In this document: piece after piece, positions 42,439 to 51,220 of the stretch
How positions within the stretch are numbered: the stretch's first letter is position 1
Layout of the letters: the number at the start of each line of letters is the position of its first letter
Assembly: GCA_947174805.1 (NCBI GenBank)
Contig: CAMWKH010000010.1
Coordinates: 1 to 64,000, forward strand
Direction: 5' to 3'
DNA length: 64,000 bases
DNA from: an uncultured Roseburia sp.
Lineage (GTDB): Bacteria > Bacillota > Clostridia > Lachnospirales > Lachnospiraceae
Notes under the pieces: generated by a model
Database searches by the model: none
What the model was told of the DNA's origin: nothing
The model's input: only the letters and a program-made list of their open reading frames with translations
Position numbers and translations under genes: made by a program

Positions 42439-44103
42439 CTATTTCATCCGCTCTTGGCGGATTACAGCCTGAAATTCTTTTACATCTTTGGCAATTTCCC
42501 CACTTAAGGCTAAAAGGCAGATTAAGTTTGGAACCGCCATAAGGGCGTTGGCAATATCGGAAAAATTCCACACCACATCCAGGGCGGTGGTGGCTCCCAC
42601 ATAAGCTATCAGGGAAAAGAAAATGCGGTAAACCATATTAAATTTATGGGTGCCTAAAAGATATTCAAAAGCTTTCTCCCCGTGGTACTCCCATCCTAAA
42701 ATCGTGGAAAAGGCAAAAAGGGAAATTCCGATACAGATTAACCATCCCCCGGCGGTGCCCAAAACACTTTCAAAGGCCAGAATGGTAAGGGCCGCCCCTT
42801 TCACCAAAACCCGCATTTCATATGTACCGTCCTCCCGGAAAATGTAATGGTTTCCGGCCTCATCTGTCCAGGCTCCTGTCAGTGTACCTAAAGTCCGTTC
42901 CGTCCTGCAGTTTTCCTTCTCATCCATGGGATACAAAACCAGCGCATCCCCTTCTTTCGTCAAAGACATGCTGTCATCATCAAAAAGAATTTCATAATTT
43001 CCCCCCGCATCCATCCCGTAGGAATCTTTTGCTACAATTACCGCCTGATTTTCCGAATAGGCATACTTTCCCTGTACCTGTGGCGTTGTGCTCCCCAGCA
43101 CCCCGGAAGCAGCGATACAGATTCCCGTAATAGAACAGACCACAATGGTATCCCAGAAAGTACCTGTCATATTAATGTATCCCTGGCGCACCGGGTTGTC
43201 TGTGACAGCCGCCGCTGCAGTGATGGCTGCGGAACCCATCCCCGCCTCATTGGAAAACACTCCCCTGGCCACTCCAAACCGCATGCTGTTCATCATGGCT
43301 GCCGTCACGGTGCCGCAGAGACCGCCTCCTGCCGCCTCCAGAGAAAAAGCCATTCTAAATATCATAGCCAGGCCTTCCGGCACATTTTTAATGTTCCCCA
43401 AAATTACAACGAGACCGCAGATGACATAAAAAATTGCCATAACCGGAACCACCACGGAGGACACTTTTGAAATACTTTTGATTCCCCCAACGATGATTGC
43501 CAGAGCCAGAACCGTGAGTGCGGCTCCGCTTATCCAAGTGGGTATTTTAAATGTGCTGGAGAGGGCGTCGGAGATGGAATTTGCCTGGGTCAGATTGCCG
43601 ATTCCAAAAGACGCCACCACTGCAAAGAGAGCAAAAAGCCATCCTAAAACTTCCCCGGCCCTTTTGTTTTTGAAGGCTTTTTTCATGGTGTACATAGGGC
43701 CGCCGGACATCTCCCCTTTTTCGTTTACTTCCCTGTATTTAATGGCCAGCATACACTCGCTGAATTTTGATGTCATGCCGAATGCGGCGGAAAGCCACAT
43801 CCACACCAAAGCCCCAGGGCCCCCGGAAACCATAGCCGTTGCCACCCCTACAATATTGCCTGTCCCTATCGTAGCTGCCAGCGCCGTGGTGAGAGCGGAA
43901 AAAGGCGAGATATCTCCTGTCCCTTTTCCCTTTTTCCTGGATTCTTTGCTTAAGGTCAGCCTTAATGCATAGCCCAGATTTCTAAAGGAGGCAAACCCCA
44001 GCCGGAATGTGAGAAAAACTCCGGTTCCCACCAAAAGCACCAGCATCACCGGCCCCCAGACAAAATCGTCCACTTTACTGATTATTTCTGCAAATCTTTC
44101 CAT
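42439..44103 (-). CDS. AGCS family amino-acid:cation symporter with inserted domain
   Basis: A 554-residue Na+/alanine-type symporter (AGCS family). Family motifs include FSALTTALAATIGTGNIVGVATA (about 68-90), GGPGALVWMW, and GVFSNEAGMGSAAI (about 281-294). The family is usually about 450-480 residues. Here about 90 extra residues (about 341-434) separate two membrane segments and contain LTGAWTDEAGNHYIFREDGTYEM, a pattern like small lipocalin/DUF5640 beta domains. It starts 21 nt after the large anchored protein gene, so it is probably co-transcribed. The substrate is likely a small neutral amino acid. Confidence 0.9.
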   Translation of the reverse strand: MERFAEIISKVDDFVWGPVMLVLLVGTGVFLTFRLGFASFRNLGYALRLTLSKESRKKGKGTGDISPFSALTTALAATIGTGNIVGVATAMVSGGPGALVWMWLSAAFGMTSKFSECMLAIKYREVNEKGEMSGGPMYTMKKAFKNKRAGEVLGWLFALFAVVASFGIGNLTQANSISDALSSTFKIPTWISGAALTVLALAIIVGGIKSISKVSSVVVPVMAIFYVICGLVVILGNIKNVPEGLAMIFRMAFSLEAAGGGLCGTVTAAMMNSMRFGVARGVFSNEAGMGSAAITAAAAVTDNPVRQGYINMTGTFWDTIVVCSITGICIAASGVLGSTTPQVQGKYAYSENQAVIVAKDSYGMDAGGNYEILFDDDSMSLTKEGDALVLYPMDEKENCRTERTLGTLTGAWTDEAGNHYIFREDGTYEMRVLVKGAALTILAFESVLGTAGGWLICIGISLFAFSTILGWEYHGEKAFEYLLGTHKFNMVYRIFFSLIAYVGATTALDVVWNFSDIANALMAVPNLICLLALSGEIAKDVKEFQAVIRQERMK

Positions 44104-44124
44104 TCTCTTCCCTCTCCTGCGTCC

Positions 44125-46656
44125 TTATTTCAAATATCCTAAAAATACATTTCCGGCGTTTTCAAACATTTCCCCCGCATCCTCCATGCCCATTTTCTCC
44201 ATACTGGAATCCAGGGGATGATATAAAATAACATTCAGGGAATCATATCCTGCCACCAGCACAGCATCGGTATCGCTTTTCATGGCAAACACCGGATTCC
44301 CCAGGCTGATATAATAAAGCACTTCTTCCAGGCTGCACCCGGTAAGGTCCAGGGCTGTGACGCCTTCCATGGTTGTCTCCAAAATCTCTTTGGGCGTCTT
44401 CCCCTGACCGATTAAAGCGGCAACTTCTATATTTACAGATTCCCTCTCCAACATGGCGCTGACACATTGTGCAATAGAGCTTCCTCCCGCATCCTCTGTG
44501 CCCACAGAAATTTCCAACGCCTCCTGCTGGGACTTTCTGGCCCGTTTCCAGATATACTGCTGCTGTTCTCCTATCACCACACCCATTTTCTCATTGGCAG
44601 TAGATACTGCAGATTTTAAATTATCTGTTACCGTCAGCACATCCCCTCTGGCATATGCATAATAATTGTCTTTTACCTCCTCACTCTTAAGCCCAATCTC
44701 CCTGTTATTTTCAAACACCACTTCTTTTGGGGTAAGAATTTTTGGGGATGCCTCCTTCACCATATCCACCATGGAAAGCTGAATCTGCGTCTGTTTCACC
44801 TCCGTCACTGTGGAGTGGATATCCACGATGGTGGCGCTGTCCCCCTCCCGGTTCATAATCGTGTCCTGGCTTGCCTCCACATATGCCATCCCGTTAAACT
44901 GGATTCTGTTTAAGTACATAATATAATCCCAAATCTCAATATCAGAAACGTAGTAGCCGGGCTTTTCATATTCTTTTAACTGTTCTGCCGTGGAGGAATC
45001 CATAATACACACCTTGTACATGGGAAAGGTAATGTTTCCCGTAAGGTCCTTAAGCACATCCTCTTTCCTTGCAATGCCGTAGACAAAATCTTCCTGCATA
45101 AATCCCAGAGCTTTTAAATAACTGTCTCCCCCTGTGGAAATCTCCTTTCTCTCCCCTGTGTCAAGATCTATAAGGTGAATCTCTGATCCCATCCCTTGGC
45201 TGTCCTTTTCCGTCCAGGCAAAATATTTGTGGGACTCAGAAATAGCATAATCCCCCTGGGAAAGCCCGGTGATATATTCTTTTACCTCCATGGTGGAGAG
45301 GTCGATGCGGTAAACGGTCCCGCTGAGCATAATAAAGAAAATTCCCTGGGCATTCTCATACATAAGCTGTCCCAAATCCGCCCGCATCACCTGATAGGAT
45401 GATGTGGAAGGGATAAACAATTCCTCCTCTGTGGTGTTGGCGATGCTGTCATAATGGTACACGCAGATGCCCACCTGTCCCTCGTGGGAACCACAGTTCA
45501 TATAACCGTAGACCACAAAATTTACGCTGCCGGTCTCGTCGATATTAATAATTTTTATATCATGCTCCCCGTAGTTTTCCCGCTTGTCAATCCCCTCATT
45601 TCCAATGAAGCTGAATACCTGGGAGAGCTGATTGCTGCTCTCGTTGTAACTCCACAATTCCCCCTCCTGGACAAAACTTACGATATTTCCTTTTTCATTG
45701 CTGGCAAACTCCACCTCACTGTCCCGGATGCCCAGCTGGATATAATTATTGTAAAAAGACTCATTTTCCGCCCGGAAAATCTGATTCATAGTCCTCTCAT
45801 AATTTAAGAGATACATTCTGTCGCTGGTATAGCGGATTCTGTAATACTCCTCTACATTATAGTATTCCATCTCCCCATTTATTCCTATAGATGCCACCAG
45901 GTAGTCAAGAATCACCACCGTATAGGAATCATTTGCCTCTTTTACCGACGGGACAGGAGTGGTTAAGCGCTCCCCCTTAAAGTCCGCCCAGGCCACCTGT
46001 TTCAAGCTGGAATGGATGTCCACCTTGTGGAGTGTGGAATTATCCCCGGACGCATTTGGTTCCAAATATGTGGCCAGCTCCCTGGCCTTGTCCGGGTCAA
46101 ATGTCTTTTCGTGGAAAGACATGGCAAAATCCACACACTCTTTTGTATGGCAGACGGTTTCCTCCATAATCCGGGTATAATAGCAAATGGTTTGGCCGCC
46201 GCTTTTTAATTTTATAATAAAAAGATATTCCTGGTTTTCCTCCAGCAGGTTTTGAATGGTGAGTTCGGCCTTAATCCTTCCCTTTTTCTCCTCATAATCC
46301 TCCACCCTGGAATCCGCAATCAGGCGGCTGGCATCCAGGCTCCTGATTTCAAAAGAAATCTCATCTATTTTTTTATCGTAAGTCTGAACCTGCAGGGGCA
46401 GCCTCCTGTCAGAAGAGACCGTGGTAATGGCATCCCGCATATACACAGGCTGCATTTCATTTGTATAACCCCGAAGCTCGTTTACCTCCTGGCTTTCCCC
46501 TTCCCCCCCCATAAAAAAGGAGACCACCGGAAGTGTGGCATCTGCCATCTCCGTTGTCAAATCCTCGTTGGAATGATTGGTAAGCTCTCCAAAGACAATA
46601 ACGCCTAGCAAAAAGACACCTGCTAAAACCAGTAATTTAATCATTCCTTTTTTCAT
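44125..46656 (-). CDS. Large membrane-anchored protein of unknown function, C39-like C-terminus
   Basis: An 843-residue protein anchored by one N-terminal membrane segment (about 7-24), the rest extracytoplasmic. Residues about 60-165 look Ig-like; about 310-600 have repeats such as KGNIVSFVQEGELWSYNE and YFAWTEKDSQGMGSEIHLIDLDTG, suggesting a beta-propeller. The last ~140 residues resemble a C39-like papain fold (Cys731 in AQCVSAML; LGNPVFAMKSDTDAVLVAGYD). The usual His appears replaced by Asp, and the DP motif reads HP, so it may be inactive. No known family is recognised with confidence. The AGCS symporter follows after 21 nt. Confidence 0.75.
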   Translation of the reverse strand: MKKGMIKLLVLAGVFLLGVIVFGELTNHSNEDLTTEMADATLPVVSFFMGGEGESQEVNELRGYTNEMQPVYMRDAITTVSSDRRLPLQVQTYDKKIDEISFEIRSLDASRLIADSRVEDYEEKKGRIKAELTIQNLLEENQEYLFIIKLKSGGQTICYYTRIMEETVCHTKECVDFAMSFHEKTFDPDKARELATYLEPNASGDNSTLHKVDIHSSLKQVAWADFKGERLTTPVPSVKEANDSYTVVILDYLVASIGINGEMEYYNVEEYYRIRYTSDRMYLLNYERTMNQIFRAENESFYNNYIQLGIRDSEVEFASNEKGNIVSFVQEGELWSYNESSNQLSQVFSFIGNEGIDKRENYGEHDIKIINIDETGSVNFVVYGYMNCGSHEGQVGICVYHYDSIANTTEEELFIPSTSSYQVMRADLGQLMYENAQGIFFIMLSGTVYRIDLSTMEVKEYITGLSQGDYAISESHKYFAWTEKDSQGMGSEIHLIDLDTGERKEISTGGDSYLKALGFMQEDFVYGIARKEDVLKDLTGNITFPMYKVCIMDSSTAEQLKEYEKPGYYVSDIEIWDYIMYLNRIQFNGMAYVEASQDTIMNREGDSATIVDIHSTVTEVKQTQIQLSMVDMVKEASPKILTPKEVVFENNREIGLKSEEVKDNYYAYARGDVLTVTDNLKSAVSTANEKMGVVIGEQQQYIWKRARKSQQEALEISVGTEDAGGSSIAQCVSAMLERESVNIEVAALIGQGKTPKEILETTMEGVTALDLTGCSLEEVLYYISLGNPVFAMKSDTDAVLVAGYDSLNVILYHPLDSSMEKMGMEDAGEMFENAGNVFLGYLK

Positions 46657-46733
46657 CCAAAAACCGCCTTTCGTATATCATCCGGCAGGAGGGAGTTTTT
46701 ACTCCCGCCAAAAAATACCGGACAAATTTTTTA

Positions 46734-47144
46734 TCACCACCATTTTCTGCAGCAGCGCCTGCGCCTGCCCCGCCTGCGGTACATTTCATCATATAATAGC
46801 ACCTGTATCACATCAAGCAGATCTCTGTCCCTTCCTTTTTTCGACCTCTCCGCCTGTGTGAGGGACATGGCATTGTCATAAATATCATTTGCCGTTTTAT
46901 AGAGAAGGACTCTGTCCGGATATTCGTCAAACATCATACTTCCCTCATATTCCATTTTGTCACATTCTTCCTCCACATATGCAAGCAGCTCCTTCATACG
47001 CTTTGGATAAAGCTCCTTCATACGCTCCATGTCTTTCTCATACTCTTTTTCCGTCAGGTACACATTTGACATGGGATAGGTAAGATAAAAAGGCATCTTG
47101 CCTCCAAATTCCTCTGATATCCGCAAAAAAGGCTCCTGATACAT
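46734..47144 (-). CDS. Small conserved-looking protein with Arg/Cys/Trp tail
   Basis: A 136-residue protein with no hydrophobic segment. The body is helical and acidic, with repeated Met-Glu-Tyr residues (LTEKEYEKDMERMKELYPKR, DKMEYEGSMMFDEYPD). It ends in an extremely basic tail, RRRGRRRRCCRKWW. The CC pair and WW end might bind metal or nucleic acid. I recall similar hypothetical proteins in Lachnospiraceae but no assigned function. It is 77 nt upstream of the large anchored protein gene and in the same direction. Confidence 0.7.
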   Translation of the reverse strand: MYQEPFLRISEEFGGKMPFYLTYPMSNVYLTEKEYEKDMERMKELYPKRMKELLAYVEEECDKMEYEGSMMFDEYPDRVLLYKTANDIYDNAMSLTQAERSKKGRDRDLLDVIQVLLYDEMYRRRGRRRRCCRKWW

Positions 47145-47187
47145 CTTGTTTTGTGCTCCAACTCTTTTCCCTTTAATATATGCGGAT

Positions 47188-47226
47188 AAAAAAAATGTGA
47201 CATACCAAAATACTGATATGTCACAT
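47188..47226 (-). terminator. Terminator of the MacAB-like operon
   Basis: ATGTGACATA (47195-47204) / TATGTCACAT (47217-47226), 12-nt loop, followed on the minus strand by TTTTTTTTATCC. It lies about 50 nt past the permease stop codon. Confidence 0.85.
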
Positions 47227-47274
47227 TATAGTCCAGGCTGAATAGAAAAACAAGGATACATTTTCCCTGTACCT

Positions 47275-48513
47275 TTAATTTCTCCTTAAAGCCTCGATAG
47301 GGCTTAATTTTGCGGCCTTCTTTGCGGGATAAATTCCAAAAAACAAGCCGATTGCAGAGGAAAACATGGTGGTTAAAAGCACGGTGGCAATATCCACCGA
47401 CGGGCGGAAGGAAGCAAACTCAGGACTTGCCATGGCAATGATTTTTGCCACCAGGCCTGCACCCCCGATTCCCAAAAGGATTCCGATAAGCCCGCCAATC
47501 ATGGTGATAATAGCCGACTCTGACAAAAACTGCATCATAATCGATTTGGTCTTTGCCCCCAATGCCTTTCGGATACCAATCTCCCTGGTGCGCTCCGTCA
47601 CGGACACCAGCATAATATTCATCACCCCGATGCCCCCTACGATTAAGGAGATTGCCGCAACCAGTGAAATAATCATCGTCACGGCATTAATCACCGTATT
47701 AATGTTGCTCATAATGTCGTTAAAACTCTCATACTGATAAATATTTTCTCCGAAACATTGGTGTCTCCGTTCCAGGAGAGATACCACCTGGGAGGTGATG
47801 GAGGCGGTATCTGCGCCCTTTTCCGCCAAAAGGTAAATCTGGTAATAATCATCCATCTCCCATCCGTAAATCTGAGTTAAAACCGTCATGGGGAAATACA
47901 GGGATACCGGCGTATTGTCATATCCGCCTCCAAACATGGAGTTTTCCGGCTCTTTCTCCACCCCTACAATGGTAAAAGAAACGGAATTTCCCCAATTCGG
48001 CGTCATATCGATTGTCATGCCGATAACATCTGTGGAGCCGAACAGACGAATGGCGTCCGCCTCCCCAATCAGGCACACCGGGGTTCCCGCCAGGTATTCT
48101 TTCTCATTAAAATATCTTCCTTTTAACAAACCTGTGTTGGAAAAATACTGGTAGGAGGCCATCTGGCCGCTGCCGTTTACGGAAAACTCCCCTTTTCTTG
48201 TGACGGTGCTCCCCTCAAACCCCTGGTACACGTTTACTGCCATGATGCCGTCCACTTCCTCCACAATGGCATCAATATCGTCATTGGTAATGTAGTAAGT
48301 GCCGGTGGAATCGTAAGTGTAAAGGGCTATCTGCCCGGATGCAATTCCCTCCAACTCACCGGAGATAACCGCCTGCATACCGTTTCCCAGTGACATAATC
48401 AGAATCACGGAGGCGATTCCGATAATAATGCCCAGCATAGTGAGAAAAGACCTAACTTTATTGGCTTTTATGTTGGAAACCGCCATTTTCAAATATTCCA
48501 AAAACTGTGACAT
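47275..48513 (-). CDS. MacB-like ABC transporter permease
   Basis: A 412-residue FtsX/MacB-type permease: membrane segment at about 20-40 (SFLTMLGIIIGIASVILIMSLG), a large extracellular MacB core domain (about 45-280), then three C-terminal segments with IGVMNIMLVSVTERTREIGIRKALGA (about 297-322). It partners with the ATPase and adaptor of the same operon, 10 nt after the adaptor gene. Such trios in Firmicutes export peptides or antimicrobials. Confidence 0.94.
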   Translation of the reverse strand: MSQFLEYLKMAVSNIKANKVRSFLTMLGIIIGIASVILIMSLGNGMQAVISGELEGIASGQIALYTYDSTGTYYITNDDIDAIVEEVDGIMAVNVYQGFEGSTVTRKGEFSVNGSGQMASYQYFSNTGLLKGRYFNEKEYLAGTPVCLIGEADAIRLFGSTDVIGMTIDMTPNWGNSVSFTIVGVEKEPENSMFGGGYDNTPVSLYFPMTVLTQIYGWEMDDYYQIYLLAEKGADTASITSQVVSLLERRHQCFGENIYQYESFNDIMSNINTVINAVTMIISLVAAISLIVGGIGVMNIMLVSVTERTREIGIRKALGAKTKSIMMQFLSESAIITMIGGLIGILLGIGGAGLVAKIIAMASPEFASFRPSVDIATVLLTTMFSSAIGLFFGIYPAKKAAKLSPIEALRRN

Positions 48514-48523
48514 TCCTTGCCTC

Positions 48524-50140
48524 CTATTCTTCCGTGGACATGATGCTCCCTGTGTCCTCCGGCAGGCTCTCCGTGACTTTCATCCCCTCCATAATAGAAG
48601 AATCCACGGAAGTAATTACCTTTTCCCCGGCATTTAAACCATTTTTTATTTCAATCTCCTCCTTGGAGGCCATTCCCGGCGTAACATATTTCTTTACCAC
48701 AACGCCGTTTTCCACCACGAAGGCAAAATCCCCCTGGGTGTCCGCATTCACAGAGGCGATGGGCACAATCAAGGTATCTGTCTGGGTTCCAAGCTGGATG
48801 CTCACCTTTGCGTCCAACCCCAGAACCAATGCGTCATCGGGGTTTAATATCCCAACTTTTATGGTCACCATGGCTCCGCCGGTCTCGCCTTTCTGGGCAA
48901 TCTTGCTGATATAGTTTACTTTTCCCTGGTACTCTTTCTCCTGGAAAGTAATCACGGCATCCTGGTCCAGCCTTATATTTTCCAGGTTATATTTTGACAC
49001 GGGAATCTCCACACACATATTCTGGGAGCTTGCCAGGGTGATTAAAGGATTTCCCTCCGCCGCTATAGTTCCCGGGGACACCTGCACCTCCGTCACAATC
49101 CCGTCAAAATCCGCCGTCACACCTGCCTGGGCGGTGGTAAGGTCATCCGCCGTCTGCTCTAACGTCAGTTTACTTGCCTGCCTGGAGTAACTGATATTTG
49201 CCTTTGCCGCATCGGTTAAAATCCCTGCCTCTGCCCCGGCCTTTTTGGACTGTGCCTCCCCAAGCTTACTCTGTAAATCTGCAAGCTGGTTATTTTTCTT
49301 GGTGAGTTCCGACTGGATATTTACCATGTGATTCGCAATGTCAGCGGAGTCTTTGATTTTCTTTTCCACTTTTTTCAGTTCTTTTTCTAATTCTTTCTTT
49401 TCCTGCTTCAGTTCCTCTATTTTCTTTCTGTCTTTATCGGAAGTATTCTTTGTAATCCCTTCCTCGGTGCTCATGGCATCTGCCCGCTCCTGCTCCAAAA
49501 TCTTTTGCTCTAAGGCCGAAATCTGGGCATCTATCCCTTCAATAGAAGCCTTAAGTTCTTGTGCCCTTGCCTGCCTGGAGGCGTTGGTATTAGAGGATTT
49601 CTCGCTGTCTGCAGCCTGGGACTGCAGGGAAGAAATCTCGGCGTTTACAGCGTTAATCTGATCCTCTAAAGTATGTATATCGCTGCTGCTTGTGGCCAAA
49701 TCCGTTGCGCTCTCACTGCTCTTTGCCAGGCTGTCGTTGCCTGTAGCCTCCTCAGCCTTTGCCTGCAGCGCCGCGATATCGTAACTCTTCTGCAAGGAGG
49801 CAGTGTCATAGGTTAAAAGATATTCCCCCTTTTTTACGTTCTGCCCCACTTCCACGGGAACTTCCCCCACCTGGGCGTTTACCGGGGACGCATATACTCT
49901 TGTCTCCTCACTGACGATGGTTCCGCTGGTGTCCAGGGTTGCTGTGATATCCCCTTTTACCACCTCCGATGTGGCAACGGCGGGGAACATTTCCCCGGAT
50001 CCCCCTGTCATGGAACCAACCACAAAATACCCTATAAGCAGGACAACCACAAGGATTGCCGCCACTTTCCAGGGTTTCACTTTTTTTCTGGGTCTTCTCT
50101 CTGCCACAATGGCAGTGCCATTTTCTTTCTTCTTAAACAT
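48524..50140 (-). CDS. RND/HlyD-type membrane fusion adaptor
   Basis: A 538-residue adaptor: basic cytoplasmic start, one membrane segment (about 25-46), lipoyl-like half motifs, and a very long coiled coil (about 120-315, rich in Glu/Lys/Gln, with EQERADAMSTEEG and KDRKKIEELKQEKKELEKEL stretches). Beta-barrel and membrane-proximal domains follow (about 340-530). ATG 50140 has AAGGAG upstream; a 14-residue extension lies inside the ATPase gene. It overlaps the ATPase gene by 8 nt. The coiled coil is longer than in most MacA-like adaptors. Confidence 0.92.
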   Translation of the reverse strand: MFKKKENGTAIVAERRPRKKVKPWKVAAILVVVLLIGYFVVGSMTGGSGEMFPAVATSEVVKGDITATLDTSGTIVSEETRVYASPVNAQVGEVPVEVGQNVKKGEYLLTYDTASLQKSYDIAALQAKAEEATGNDSLAKSSESATDLATSSSDIHTLEDQINAVNAEISSLQSQAADSEKSSNTNASRQARAQELKASIEGIDAQISALEQKILEQERADAMSTEEGITKNTSDKDRKKIEELKQEKKELEKELKKVEKKIKDSADIANHMVNIQSELTKKNNQLADLQSKLGEAQSKKAGAEAGILTDAAKANISYSRQASKLTLEQTADDLTTAQAGVTADFDGIVTEVQVSPGTIAAEGNPLITLASSQNMCVEIPVSKYNLENIRLDQDAVITFQEKEYQGKVNYISKIAQKGETGGAMVTIKVGILNPDDALVLGLDAKVSIQLGTQTDTLIVPIASVNADTQGDFAFVVENGVVVKKYVTPGMASKEEIEIKNGLNAGEKVITSVDSSIMEGMKVTESLPEDTGSIMSTEE

Positions 50141-50888
50141 AAGCCTGCTCCTTATCTCCCTCTTCTTCAATTTGTTTTGCAATTTCTTCTATGCTCTTCC
50201 CGTCCCCGTAATTTGTATCGGAGACGATTCTTCCGTCTATTACCCGAATCACCCGTTTGGCGCTGGCCGCAATCTTATTGTCATGGGTAATTAAGATAAC
50301 TGTTCTTCCCTCCTGGTAAAGCTCCCTTAAAATCTGCATAATTTCCTTGCTGGAAGCAGAATCCAGATTTCCTGTGGGCTCATCCGCCAAAATTACAGGG
50401 GGCGCCGCCGCCAAAGCCCTTGCAATAGCCACACGCTGCTGCTGTCCTCCGGACATCTCCGAGGGCTTGTGGTCCATTCTGTGCTCCAATCCCACCCTGG
50501 TTAAGGAAGCCACGGATAATTCATGGCGTTTTGCCGCAGGAACATTCCTGTAAATTAAAGGCAGCTCCACATTTTCCAGTGCGGTAAGGTTTGGAATCAA
50601 GTTAAATCCCTGAAAGATAAAGCCGATTTCTTTATTTCGGATATCCGAAAGTTCATCGTCGGAAAGCCCTGCCACATCTTTTCCGTTTAAATAGTAACTG
50701 CCGGAAGTAGGCACATCCAGGCATCCCAGCATATTCATAAAAGTAGATTTTCCGGAGCCGGACTGGCCGATAATCGCCACAAATTCCCCCCGCATAATAG
50801 TCAGTGACACATCGTTTAAAGCCCGTACTTCGTTCTCACCTGGATTGTAAATCTTCATTAAATTTTTTACTTCGATTAATGTCTCCAC
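50133..50888 (-). CDS. MacB/LolD-type ABC transporter ATPase
   Basis: A 251-residue ATPase with Walker [10 protein letters not shown] (about 39-47), signature MSGGQQQRV, Walker [13 protein letters not shown] and H-loop ITHD. The start codon is GTG with GGGAGAG 7 nt upstream. It is first in the operon, followed by adaptor and permease. The C-terminal extension (about 225-251) is polar and acidic. It should power the MacB-like permease. Confidence 0.95.
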   Translation of the reverse strand: METLIEVKNLMKIYNPGENEVRALNDVSLTIMRGEFVAIIGQSGSGKSTFMNMLGCLDVPTSGSYYLNGKDVAGLSDDELSDIRNKEIGFIFQGFNLIPNLTALENVELPLIYRNVPAAKRHELSVASLTRVGLEHRMDHKPSEMSGGQQQRVAIARALAAAPPVILADEPTGNLDSASSKEIMQILRELYQEGRTVILITHDNKIAASAKRVIRVIDGRIVSDTNYGDGKSIEEIAKQIEEEGDKEQAYV

Positions 50889-50939
50889 TATCTCTCCCTC
50901 TCTGTTTCAATAGGTTTCCATTTGTACCATGACGTTAAT

Positions 50940-50968
50940 ACAGTAAAACAAATATCTTCTCTTGTCAA
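50940..50968 (-). promoter_or_regulatory. Promoter of the MacAB-like operon
   Basis: Consensus -35 TTGACA (50963-50968), 17-bp spacer, -10 TACTGT (50940-50945), about 50 nt upstream of the ATPase GTG. The remainder of the 330-nt gap up to the LTA-synthase-like gene is AT-rich with no gene, repeat or terminator I can support. Confidence 0.5.
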
Positions 50969-51220
50969 TTACCTTTTTCTAAAATTAAGGAAATTTAAGA
51001 AATCCTTCAAGATTACAATAAGGGCCTCCCAGGGGTGTAAGTGGAAACTTTGTGCAAAAATGGGTTCTGTTTGTAATATTTCGTTCATATTTTATTCATA
51101 TTGAGTGTTTTTTCAATTTTTCTTAAGAAATTTTTATAGAAGTTTTCCATTGATTTTTTGTTGTTTTCGTTTTATTCTTTTGTAGGAAAAGAGACAAACT
51201 TGATTTAAGGAGGATTTACT

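Noticed and set aside
43478-43972. 164-codon ORF opposite the AGCS symporter gene
   Set aside because: Antisense shadow of a long, well-supported membrane protein gene; no binding site.
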